This document shows, in pieces, positions 41,606 to 47,706 of a stretch of DNA of 47,706 bases. The stretch comes from Dolichospermum compactum NIES-806 (lineage in GTDB: Bacteria; Cyanobacteriota; Cyanobacteriia; Cyanobacteriales; Nostocaceae). The notes below the pieces were generated by a model. It worked only from the letters and a program-made list of their open reading frames with translations, did not search any database and was not told the DNA's origin. The stretch spans positions 3,364,108 through 3,411,813 of the forward strand of contig NZ_AP018316.1 of NCBI RefSeq assembly GCF_002368115.1. Direction: 5' to 3'. A program made the position numbers and the translations under genes. Within the stretch, counting starts at the first letter, position 1. The number at the start of each line of letters is the position of its first letter.

Positions 41606-43048
41606 GTGTACGAATGGATTTTGCCGAGTCTCAAGGAAGTTTTATCTGAAAATCAATCTCCTGTGGCTGAGTGTTCTACGGCTAAGGCAGAACAGCAGTG
41701 GCGTGTGAGTTTAGCGGCTACGGAGAACTTGCTGTTGAAGACTTTAGCCACGAGTTTATCTGATGATACTCAATGTTTGGTATTAGCTGCACCTGCACCT
41801 TTATTTAGTCACCCGGAACTAAAACAACGATTACAAACGATAACTTTTACAGCTAGACCTTTTAATCCTTTGGCATTGATGCCATTTATGATGCCGTCAG
41901 AAGTGGCGCAGCATATAAATAATATAGAAACAAATACTCCCCATACTGCTACTTTTCAAGAGTCTATTTTACCTTTGTTACCGGCTGATCCTCTGGGTGC
42001 GGAACAGTTTTGTTTGATATTTACAGATAAATTTAGATTGGTTTTGGTTTTGGCGGAAGATGAGAATGGTAAGAAGGAGTTTTTGTTTTCTTTTGAATCA
42101 GCGGTTGTCCAAAGGGCTTGGGAATCTATAGGTGCTAGGGTGGTTTTAACTAATCCTGAATTGTTTGCTGATTTAGATGTGAGGGTAGGAAATTATCCTG
42201 TTGTTGCTCCAGATTATCAAGTTATAATTCAATTTAGTCAGTTATTACTACAAGAGTTAACTATTGCAACAGAAAGTAATCCAGTTACGTATACTTCATC
42301 ATCTTTTTGTTCACCTACTCCACCGCCAAAATCTCCATCTCGTTCTGATGTGGAATTGCTCCAAGCTTTTGCCCATGAGGTTCGCACTCCGTTAACGACT
42401 ATTCGGATGATGACGCGATTGCTATTAAAAAGGAAGGATTTGCCTGTTAATGTTATCGGTCGTTTGGAGGTTATTGATCATGAATGTACTGAGCAAATTG
42501 ACCGGATGGAGTTATTATTTAAGGCGGCAGAGTTAGAGAATTTATCACAACCTTCAAAATTTGCTAATTCCCAATTGTCGCCGATGTGTTTGGATGAGGT
42601 TTTACAACAGAGTATTCCCCGTTGGCAATTGGCGGCAACTCGGCGTAATTTAACTTTAAATGTGATTTTACCGAAGCAGTTGCCGACGGTGGTTAGTAAT
42701 CCGGCGATGCTGGACAGGGTGCTTACTGGTTTAATCGAGAATTTTACGCGCAGTTTACCTCCTGGTAGTTGTATTCAGGTGCAAGTAATTCCTGCTGGTG
42801 ATCAGTTAAAGTTGCAATTGTCTCCTCAGTTTGATTGTCAAGATCAAGGCTACAGGACAACGCCACCAATTCGGAAGTCGTTGGGTCAATTATTGATGTT
42901 TCAGCCGGAAACAGGGGCAATTAGTTTAAATATGGCGGCAACTAAGCATTTATTTCAAGCAATTGGGGGGAAATTGATTGTGCGTCAACGTCCGCAAAAT
43001 GGGGAAGTGTTGACTATTTTCTTACCTTTGGAAGTTAGAGGCATCTGA
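41606..43048 (+). CDS. Histidine kinase-like protein with eroded ATPase domain
   Basis: A 480-residue protein with an N-terminal sensory region (about 1-225, possibly DICT-like), a Ser/Pro linker (about 226-247) and a HisKA domain with LLQAFAHEVRTPLTTIRMMT (His257). The C-terminal region keeps the fold (LDRVLTGLIENFTRSLPPGS; QAIGGKLIVRQ) but I cannot find a DxGxG or GxGLGL box, so ATP binding may be weak or lost. It could act as a phosphatase or phosphotransfer protein. The start is a GTG with AGAGG upstream. No membrane helix is seen. It precedes the decayed CBS-sensor gene by about 100 bases. Confidence 0.82.
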   Translation: MYEWILPSLKEVLSENQSPVAECSTAKAEQQWRVSLAATENLLLKTLATSLSDDTQCLVLAAPAPLFSHPELKQRLQTITFTARPFNPLALMPFMMPSEVAQHINNIETNTPHTATFQESILPLLPADPLGAEQFCLIFTDKFRLVLVLAEDENGKKEFLFSFESAVVQRAWESIGARVVLTNPELFADLDVRVGNYPVVAPDYQVIIQFSQLLLQELTIATESNPVTYTSSSFCSPTPPPKSPSRSDVELLQAFAHEVRTPLTTIRMMTRLLLKRKDLPVNVIGRLEVIDHECTEQIDRMELLFKAAELENLSQPSKFANSQLSPMCLDEVLQQSIPRWQLAATRRNLTLNVILPKQLPTVVSNPAMLDRVLTGLIENFTRSLPPGSCIQVQVIPAGDQLKLQLSPQFDCQDQGYRTTPPIRKSLGQLLMFQPETGAISLNMAATKHLFQAIGGKLIVRQRPQNGEVLTIFLPLEVRGI

Positions 43049-43151
43049 ATTTATCTGTAACAAGTGATTCATTTTTGGTAGTAATTTATCTCAATTTACT
43101 ATACTATAGTACAATCACATAAGAGTAATTACACAAAATAAATATCCTTAA

Positions 43152-43632
43152 ATGTTAATATCTGTCCGTGCTATTAGTGAAGCGGAATTAAATTTAGCTA
43201 TTGTTCGTAATCCACTTGTAGTGAATGTGGGTACAACTGTTATGGAAGCGATCGCTCGCATGAGTGGTGTCCGATCAGTATGTTCTGTAGACCAAACCAC
43301 TGGTAGTCAATATGGTTAATGAAGTGATGACGACCAAGGTAATTTGTGCGGTTGCGGATGTTTCGGTATTAGCGATCGCTTTTTTAATGGCAGAAAACCG
43401 CGTTAGTTCCGTAATTATTGTGGAAACACAGGCATCTAAACAAGTTCACCTTGGTATTATCACTGAGCGTGATATTGTCCAGTTTCAAGCCTTAAACCTG
43501 AATGTTGCTACCTGTTTAGCAGCAGATGTCATGAGTACACCCGTTTTTTGTGTGCATGGGAATGAATCTCTGTGGGCTGTGCAGAGCGATCGCCAATCTC
43601 AAATCTCCAAACGACCAATTTTCGTTGTGTGA
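43152..43632 (+). pseudogene. Broken CBS-domain sensor gene
   Basis: Two frames cover parts of a typical cyanobacterial CBS-domain sensor kinase. The first starts MLISVRAISEAELNLAIVRN at 43152 and reaches CSVDQTTGSQYG, then stops at about 43319. The second, shifted, begins MVNEVMTTKVICAVADVSVL (43312) and continues through LGIITERDIVQFQALNLNV before ending at 43632 with an unrelated tail (SDRQSQISKRPIFVV). Normally a first pair of CBS repeats lies between these pieces and PAS, GAF and kinase domains follow. So there is an internal out-of-frame deletion and a large 3' loss. The second frame might still make a CBS-containing fragment of 106 residues. Confidence 0.7.
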
Positions 43633-43678
43633 CAGTTTAGGGTGCGGAATGTGGGATACAGAAGTCAGGAGTCAGTGA

Positions 43679-43701
43679 GTAGGGGCGCAAGGCCTGCGCC
43701 C
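43679..43701. repeat. GC-rich palindromic repeat, copy 4
   Basis: GTAGGGGCGCAAGGCCTGCGCCC, 46 bases after the CBS remnant and 16 bases beyond the murE stop (minus strand). Preceded by GTCAGGAGTCAG-type heptamer units. Confidence 0.8.
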
Positions 43702-43717
43702 ATCAATCTAATGTTAG

Positions 43718-45205
43718 TTATTGGTTATTAATTCTTTGCTGTAAAACTTCCCTTGCCTGTTCTCTGTCGTCAAAGTGAATTTTCTCAGTCCCCAGAATTT
43801 GATAGTCTTCGTGACCCTTACCGGCTAATAATACACCGTCTCCAGGTTGAGCCTGTAGAATAGCCGTCCGAATGGCGGTAGCGCGATCGCTAATCACCAT
43901 TGCCTGTACCATATCAGGAATACCTGCCACCACATCCTGTAATATCTTTTCCGGGTCTTCCGTGCGAGGATTATCGGAAGTCACCACAGCCATATCTGCA
44001 AGTTCCGCTGCTATTTTCCCCATTTTCGGACGTTTAGTGCGATCGCGGTCTCCCCCACAACCAAACACACATATCATTTTACCAGGAATAAACGGCCGAG
44101 CCGCCTTGAGCAAATTCTCCAAACTATCAGGAGTATGGGCATAATCCACAATCACACTAATATCTTGTTGTGAACTAATTTGCACCCGTTCCATCCGTCC
44201 AGGAACACCGGGAAACCCAGGAATAGCACCTGCTACCAATTGCAAATCTAACCCCAAATGGACAACCGCCCCCACAGCAGCCAAAAGATTTTCTAAATTA
44301 TATTGACCAACCAAAGGCGAACTAAAAGCCACATTACCTTGAGGAGTATGTAAAATCCCACTCACCCCATAGGGTTGATAACTTAAATCACTCATCCAAA
44401 AATCAGCCGTACTATCATTAACGCTATAACTCCAAACCCGTTCCCGATGCAAAGATGCAATTATCCGTTGACCGTAGACATCATCAGCATTGATAATTGC
44501 TCGTCCTTGCAGATAATTAGGACTAAATAACAACGCCTTCGCCGCAAAATAATCCTCCATATCCAAGTGATAGTCCAAATGATCCTGAGTGAGATTAGTA
44601 AACACCCCCACCTCAAAAGCACAACTCAAAACCCTACCCTGGTGCAAAGCATGAGAACTAACTTCCATTACCCCTGTATCACAACCGGCATTCATCGCCT
44701 TAGCCAATTGTTGCTGTAAATCTACCGCAAAAGGAGTAGTATTCACAGCGGTCTCTTCAAAACCAGGCCAGCGCGTATACAGCGTACCTATTAACGCCGT
44801 CGGTAAATTAGCCTGAGTTAAGAAATATTCAATCAAATGAGTAGTAGTAGTTTTCCCATTTGTCCCCGTCACACCCACCATTTTCAATTTTTGTCCTGGA
44901 TAACCATAAAAAGCCGCAGCTATTTGGGCGCAAGCTTTAGTCATATTATCGGCACTAATGACCACAGAGTTTGCTGTAGGCGGATTTTTCCTCATAGCTT
45001 CGGGGGAAACAATCGCCGCTACAGCACCAGCAGCCAAAGCCCCCGACCAAAACTCCCCACCATCTACCCTAGTTCCTGGCATCCCAATAAACAAATCGCC
45101 CACACCACAGGTATGGGAATTAGTTTTCAGTCCTTGAATATCAATATCTGGTATATTTGCAGACTCAATCCCATCTACAGCCGCTAATAATTCCCGCAAT
45201 TTCAT
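43718..45205 (-). CDS. murE: UDP-MurNAc-tripeptide synthetase (meso-DAP adding)
   Basis: Adds meso-diaminopimelate to UDP-N-acetylmuramoyl-L-Ala-D-Glu during peptidoglycan synthesis. The 495-residue length fits. Visible hallmarks are the ATP loop VTGTNGKTTTTHLIEYF (about 114-130), VMEVSSHALHQGR with the essential His, and FTNLTQDHLDYH. VDYAHTPDSL and the substrate-selecting DNPRTEDP motif near residue 400, which indicates meso-DAP, follow in order. A start ATG gives a normal N-terminus. Single gene, with the HNH cassettes upstream. Confidence 0.98.
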   Translation of the reverse strand: MKLRELLAAVDGIESANIPDIDIQGLKTNSHTCGVGDLFIGMPGTRVDGGEFWSGALAAGAVAAIVSPEAMRKNPPTANSVVISADNMTKACAQIAAAFYGYPGQKLKMVGVTGTNGKTTTTHLIEYFLTQANLPTALIGTLYTRWPGFEETAVNTTPFAVDLQQQLAKAMNAGCDTGVMEVSSHALHQGRVLSCAFEVGVFTNLTQDHLDYHLDMEDYFAAKALLFSPNYLQGRAIINADDVYGQRIIASLHRERVWSYSVNDSTADFWMSDLSYQPYGVSGILHTPQGNVAFSSPLVGQYNLENLLAAVGAVVHLGLDLQLVAGAIPGFPGVPGRMERVQISSQQDISVIVDYAHTPDSLENLLKAARPFIPGKMICVFGCGGDRDRTKRPKMGKIAAELADMAVVTSDNPRTEDPEKILQDVVAGIPDMVQAMVISDRATAIRTAILQAQPGDGVLLAGKGHEDYQILGTEKIHFDDREQAREVLQQRINNQ

Positions 45206-45283
45206 CTAGTGAACCTCGCCACAAGCTTGTCTTGCGCCTATTTAAACATTATTTTTTGTTTATTGGGAGAGATACAACAAAAT

Positions 45284-45718
45284 TCAAGAAACGTCTTCAG
45301 GTGGATGCCAACCAGCAGAAACCCAGGCTTGTCTCACAGTCACTGCGTAGATATTATTAAGTTGTAAAGCTAAAACTGTAACACGACCACAGGCAGTTAA
45401 TCCTATGATATGTGTACCATTGTTAGTCCAAGCAAAGTGAGATAACCATGTTTGCTGACGAGGATTAAATAGTTTTACCTTGCTGTCAGTAACTTGATCT
45501 AGACCATGAGTTTGAGTACCTTTGTATCCGTTGCATAGTCTACAAGCAAGCCATAAATTTTCTTCGTTATCAGTCCCACCTTTGGCTTTGGGAATAATAT
45601 GATCAATCTCTAAAATACCCAATACATACTTTTGCAGACTAAGACAGTAACCACATTGATGATTAGCCTGGTTTCGCACCTTAACCCGAACTTCTTCAGA
45701 AATTTGACTAGAACTCAC
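45284..45718 (-). CDS. HNH endonuclease of cassette 1
   Basis: A 144-residue HNH nuclease. Zinc-binding and catalytic motifs are CGYC (about 22-25), LEIDHIIPKAKGGTDNEENL (about 36-55) and ACRLCNGYKG (about 58-67). The downstream segment VKLFNPRQQTWLSHFAWTNN (about 81-100) is shared with the HNH protein of cassette 2. An extra C-terminal segment (about 100-144, VLALQLNNIYAVTVRQAW) is not in cassette 2. It starts with GTG in a GTGA overlap with the upstream small gene, so the two are coupled. DNA target unknown; it may be the toxic or effector part of a two-gene system. Confidence 0.9.
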   Translation of the reverse strand: MSSSQISEEVRVKVRNQANHQCGYCLSLQKYVLGILEIDHIIPKAKGGTDNEENLWLACRLCNGYKGTQTHGLDQVTDSKVKLFNPRQQTWLSHFAWTNNGTHIIGLTACGRVTVLALQLNNIYAVTVRQAWVSAGWHPPEDVS

Positions 45719-46104
45719 GCACCTAACTCTTTTATTAATCCACGTTTGACAGCTTCACTTAATGCAGTAGCTTTTCGCAATAGTCCCTCTTGATAAATTT
45801 GCATTAGTGTTTGCAATTCAGAATGTTCTGATTCTGTAACAATACCAGCTTGTTGTTTATCTAGTAACTCACTTAAACGAATATCTTCTTCAGATTCCAT
45901 TTGTAATTCTGTCAAAGCTAAAACTTGCTGGTCAGAAAGTGCTGATACAGGTTCAAGGGTTGTTGCTTCTAGGCTAATAGGTGGGATAGAAAACTGGATA
46001 GTATCAACTAAGATGCTGGCTAAATCCCTGTTTGCTAGACGTGCAAAGTGTTCAGCTTTTTGATAAACGTCATCTGGTAGAGTAATTGTGATTTGGTTAC
46101 TCAT
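45715..46104 (-). CDS. RHH-like small partner of HNH cassette 1
   Basis: A 129-residue protein. Its N-terminus NQITITLPDDVYQKAEHFAR (about 3-22) resembles a ribbon-helix-helix DNA-binding domain as in CopG-like antitoxins. After a Ser/Pro linker (about 45-65) comes a helical acidic part with ESEEDIRLSELLDKQQAG and TESEHSELQTLMQIYQEG, then LLRKATALSEAVKRGL. That C-terminal module resembles the one of the gene at 46216. The start chosen is the inner ATG at 46104; a longer start at 46128 is possible. The HNH gene overlaps its stop by four bases. The likely role is a DNA-binding regulator or antitoxin. Confidence 0.75.
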   Translation of the reverse strand: MSNQITITLPDDVYQKAEHFARLANRDLASILVDTIQFSIPPISLEATTLEPVSALSDQQVLALTELQMESEEDIRLSELLDKQQAGIVTESEHSELQTLMQIYQEGLLRKATALSEAVKRGLIKELGA

Positions 46105-46215
46105 ATTTTTTAGATAGGTTTCCTTCATATTATTGATTATAAATATTTGTTATATCTTATAAACCTTTATTTTTATAAAAAGTTACAATACAACTAGTCA
46201 TACGAAATCCAAACC
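46105..46215. promoter_or_regulatory. Shared divergent control region of the two HNH cassettes
   Basis: 111 bases between the two divergent small genes. It contains TTATAAATATTTGTTATATCTTATAA (about 46138-46163), an A/T palindrome-like stretch, and a TACAAT hexamer at about 46185 suitable for a plus-strand -10. The two N-terminal DNA-binding-like domains could both act here. Confidence 0.45.
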
Positions 46216-46554
46216 ATGTCTGAATCAGTGCAGTATATAACTAATACCCAGGGAGAAACAGTTGGTGTATTGTTAAATCTGGAAACTTACCAACAAATAA
46301 CCAACTTATCAGCAGATACTGAATTATTAATTGGGTTAAGTTTAGATGAGTTACAAGCTTTGGTAGAAAGTGTATTATCCCCCAAAACTCAGACTCAATT
46401 AGATAATTTATTAATGAAAAATGCTGATAATCAATTGACAAATGAAGAGTCTGAAACTTTAAACAAATTACTGGCACAGGTTGATAAATTGAATATTCTC
46501 AAAACTAGAGCTAGATATACTTTAAACTTTAAACCAATTTCAAGAAAAACATAA
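46216..46554 (+). CDS. Phd-like small partner of HNH cassette 2
   Basis: A 112-residue acidic protein. The N-terminal VQYITNTQGETVGVLLNLETYQQI (about 5-28) resembles Phd/YefM-type antitoxin starts. After a Leu-rich connection it has LSPKTQTQLDNLLMKNADNQL, TNEESETLNKLLAQVDKLNI and LKTRARYTLN, a C-terminal module similar to the one in the RHH-like partner of cassette 1. The HNH gene starts six bases after the stop. Probably an antitoxin-like or specificity subunit for the HNH nuclease. Confidence 0.72.
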   Translation: MSESVQYITNTQGETVGVLLNLETYQQITNLSADTELLIGLSLDELQALVESVLSPKTQTQLDNLLMKNADNQLTNEESETLNKLLAQVDKLNILKTRARYTLNFKPISRKT

Positions 46555-46560
46555 AGTAGC

Positions 46561-46872
46561 GTGAGTGTTTATATTTCTGTTGAATTACAAAAACAAGTTC
46601 GTCATTGTTTTGCAGATTGTTGTGCTTACTGTCATACTGCGGAATCTCTAACAGTTACTACCTTTGAATTTGAGCATATCATTCCTCCGGCGGCTGGTGG
46701 TGAAACTGTATTTGAAAATCTCTGTTTAGCTTGTCCATCTTGTAATCGTTATAAAGCGACTCGTCAAACAGCAATTGATCCAAATACTCAGGATGAGGTT
46801 AAACTATTTCATCCACAACAGCAAGCATGGATAAAGCATTTTGCTTGGAGTGAAGATGCTACGGAATTGTAG
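46561..46872 (+). CDS. HNH endonuclease of cassette 2
   Basis: A 103-residue HNH nuclease with CAYC (about 21-24), FEFEHIIPPAAGGETVFENL (about 36-55) and ACPSCNRYKATRQT (about 58-71). It then has EVKLFHPQQQAWIKHFAWSED, clearly homologous to cassette 1. The first catalytic position reads E-H (FEH) rather than D-H, which is tolerated in some HNH proteins. Starts with GTG. It follows the Phd-like gene by six bases and is the shorter of the two, lacking the extra C-terminal part. Confidence 0.9.
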   Translation: MSVYISVELQKQVRHCFADCCAYCHTAESLTVTTFEFEHIIPPAAGGETVFENLCLACPSCNRYKATRQTAIDPNTQDEVKLFHPQQQAWIKHFAWSEDATEL

Positions 46873-47173
46873 GACTTACACCTGTGGGGAGAGGCACTAT
46901 TTCTGCTTTAAAAATGAACCGTCCACAATTAACTCGTGTACGGAAAATGTGGGTAAAAATGGGTGAACATCCACCAAATATATAAACTGTTGATTTCGGT
47001 TTTTTTGGGCATCTGGGTTTTGCCTGTCTATATGCGGTTTATAACTGCCTGTTTAATATTAATTTCGTATCTATTATTGTGGTTATTGTGATAGCATTGC
47101 GTATATGCTGCGTAAATTCTCTGTTTTAAATTAAGATTAAAGCATCAAATTCTGGCAAATATATAATATTGTT
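46873..47173. other. Gap between HNH cassette 2 and the TPR gene
   Basis: Contains a GTAGGACTTACACCTG motif related to the TAGGACTTACGCAA at about 26374. A 24-codon ORF (46914-46985) is not convincing. The rest is the upstream region of the TPR gene. No RNA gene was recognised. Confidence 0.55.
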
Positions 47174-47706
47174 ATGCGAAATCGGATATTAAGTATTTTA
47201 TTGCTCACCTTATCTCTAACTACCACACCCCAGCTTGTATTTGCTCAAAATAGTGTCCAACAGCTATTTAAACAAGGTGAAACAGCGGAATCGGTGGGTA
47301 ACAACTCCCAAGCAGAGACGATTTGGCGTAAGGTTTTGCAGGTTGAACCCAATAATGGCAAAGCTTATAACAATTTGGGTAATGCTTTACGACGACAGGG
47401 AAAATTACCGGAGGCTTTAGCAGCACACCAAAAAGCTCTACAACTCAATCCTAATGATGCAGAAGCCTATGTTGGTATAGGTAATGTCCTAAATGCCCAA
47501 GGTAAACAAGAAGAGGCATTAGCATCTCATAAAAAGGCTATCCAACTTAACCCTAATTTGGCTAGTGCTTACAATGGTTTGGGCATTGCCCTCAGAAGCA
47601 AAAAGAAATTAAATGAGGCTATTACCGCATTTCAGAAAGCTATACAAATTGATCCTAACTACACCAGGACTTACATTAATCTCGGTTTAATTTTTAAAGA
47701 CCAGAA
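47174..47706 (+). CDS. Exported tetratricopeptide-repeat protein, cut by the window end
   Basis: 177 codons are present. Residues 1-25 (MRNRILSILLLTLSLTTTPQ then LVFAQ) form a Sec signal peptide with a likely cleavage after VFA. Four TPR units follow at about 34-residue spacing, each with the A-x-x-x-x-G-x-x-L and P-x-x pattern (AYNNLGNALRRQGKLPEALA, AYVGIGNVLNAQGKQEEALA and so on). The 3' end is outside the window. It should act in the periplasm or thylakoid lumen as a protein-binding scaffold. Function of this member is unknown. Confidence 0.85.
   Translation, partial: MRNRILSILLLTLSLTTTPQLVFAQNSVQQLFKQGETAESVGNNSQAETIWRKVLQVEPNNGKAYNNLGNALRRQGKLPEALAAHQKALQLNPNDAEAYVGIGNVLNAQGKQEEALASHKKAIQLNPNLASAYNGLGIALRSKKKLNEAITAFQKAIQIDPNYTRTYINLGLIFKDQ

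Noticed and set aside
46914..46985. 24-codon ORF after HNH cassette 2
   Set aside because: No ribosome-binding site or recognisable feature; may be a decayed fragment but not supportable.
1..47706. tRNA, rRNA or riboswitch genes
   Set aside because: No TTCRA-type T-loop with matching stems, no rRNA sequence and no riboswitch core was recognised by eye. A covariance-model scan would be needed to be sure.

Overview
The window is chromosomal DNA of a cyanobacterium, most likely a filamentous Nostocales species (Anabaena, Dolichospermum, Nodularia or Nostoc type). Supporting signs are: about two dozen copies of the HIP1 octamer GCGATCGC by eye; low GC with A/T-rich gaps; phylloquinone (men) genes; a Cph1-type phytochrome; a GUN4-domain kinase; and many short repeats of cyanobacterial type, including heptanucleotide tandem repeats and MITE-like palindromes. 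No rRNA, tRNA, CRISPR array, complete insertion sequence or prophage was seen.

Layout. 1-2308: a small unknown protein and proA. 2376-7896: a phylloquinone cluster with menF divergent from menA-menC-menE and a DHNA-CoA-thioesterase-like gene convergent at the end; menD, menB and menH are not here. 8023-10998: a minus-strand group with a small membrane protein, a HopA1-like protein and an APH-fold kinase; the last two resemble the LxmY/LxmK pair of class V lanthipeptide synthesis. 11867-18037: a DUF815 ATPase overlapping a membrane coiled-coil TerB_C-like protein, a Rieske protein, a BASS transporter, then a second TerB-like protein with a small membrane partner. 18174-23988: a PMT-type glycosyltransferase, then phytochrome kinase, Rcp1-like regulator and a REC-histidine kinase in one direction. 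24035-29115: a B12-binding radical SAM protein, a repeat-rich gap, and a PrpF/GalD-like isomerase with an APC permease. 29551-35793: an SDR, a Ser/Thr kinase-GUN4 fusion, an antitoxin-like gene with a toxin remnant, hemE, a 38-residue membrane peptide and corA. 35991-41019: an unknown protein, an SDR, a tiny secreted peptide, then cupin, cysteine hydrolase and amidohydrolase genes, and a BON lipoprotein. 41606-47706: a histidine kinase with an eroded ATPase, a decayed CBS sensor gene, murE, two divergent HNH-nuclease cassettes and the start of a TPR protein.

Two themes stand out. First, the paired HNH cassettes (45284-46872) each place a small gene before an HNH nuclease. The two small proteins have different N-terminal domains but what looks like a shared C-terminal module, suggesting a modular toxin-antitoxin or defence-like system. 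Second, mobile short repeats are unusually active. One about 130-bp MITE is present in two almost identical inverted copies 23 kb apart, a 97-bp CTAG-ended MITE family has four members, and another MITE has a perfect 8-bp target duplication. Repeat sequence also appears translated in frame inside menC and menE and at the C-termini of the thioesterase and the APC permease.

All calls come from reading the sequence and remembered family motifs; no database search was run.
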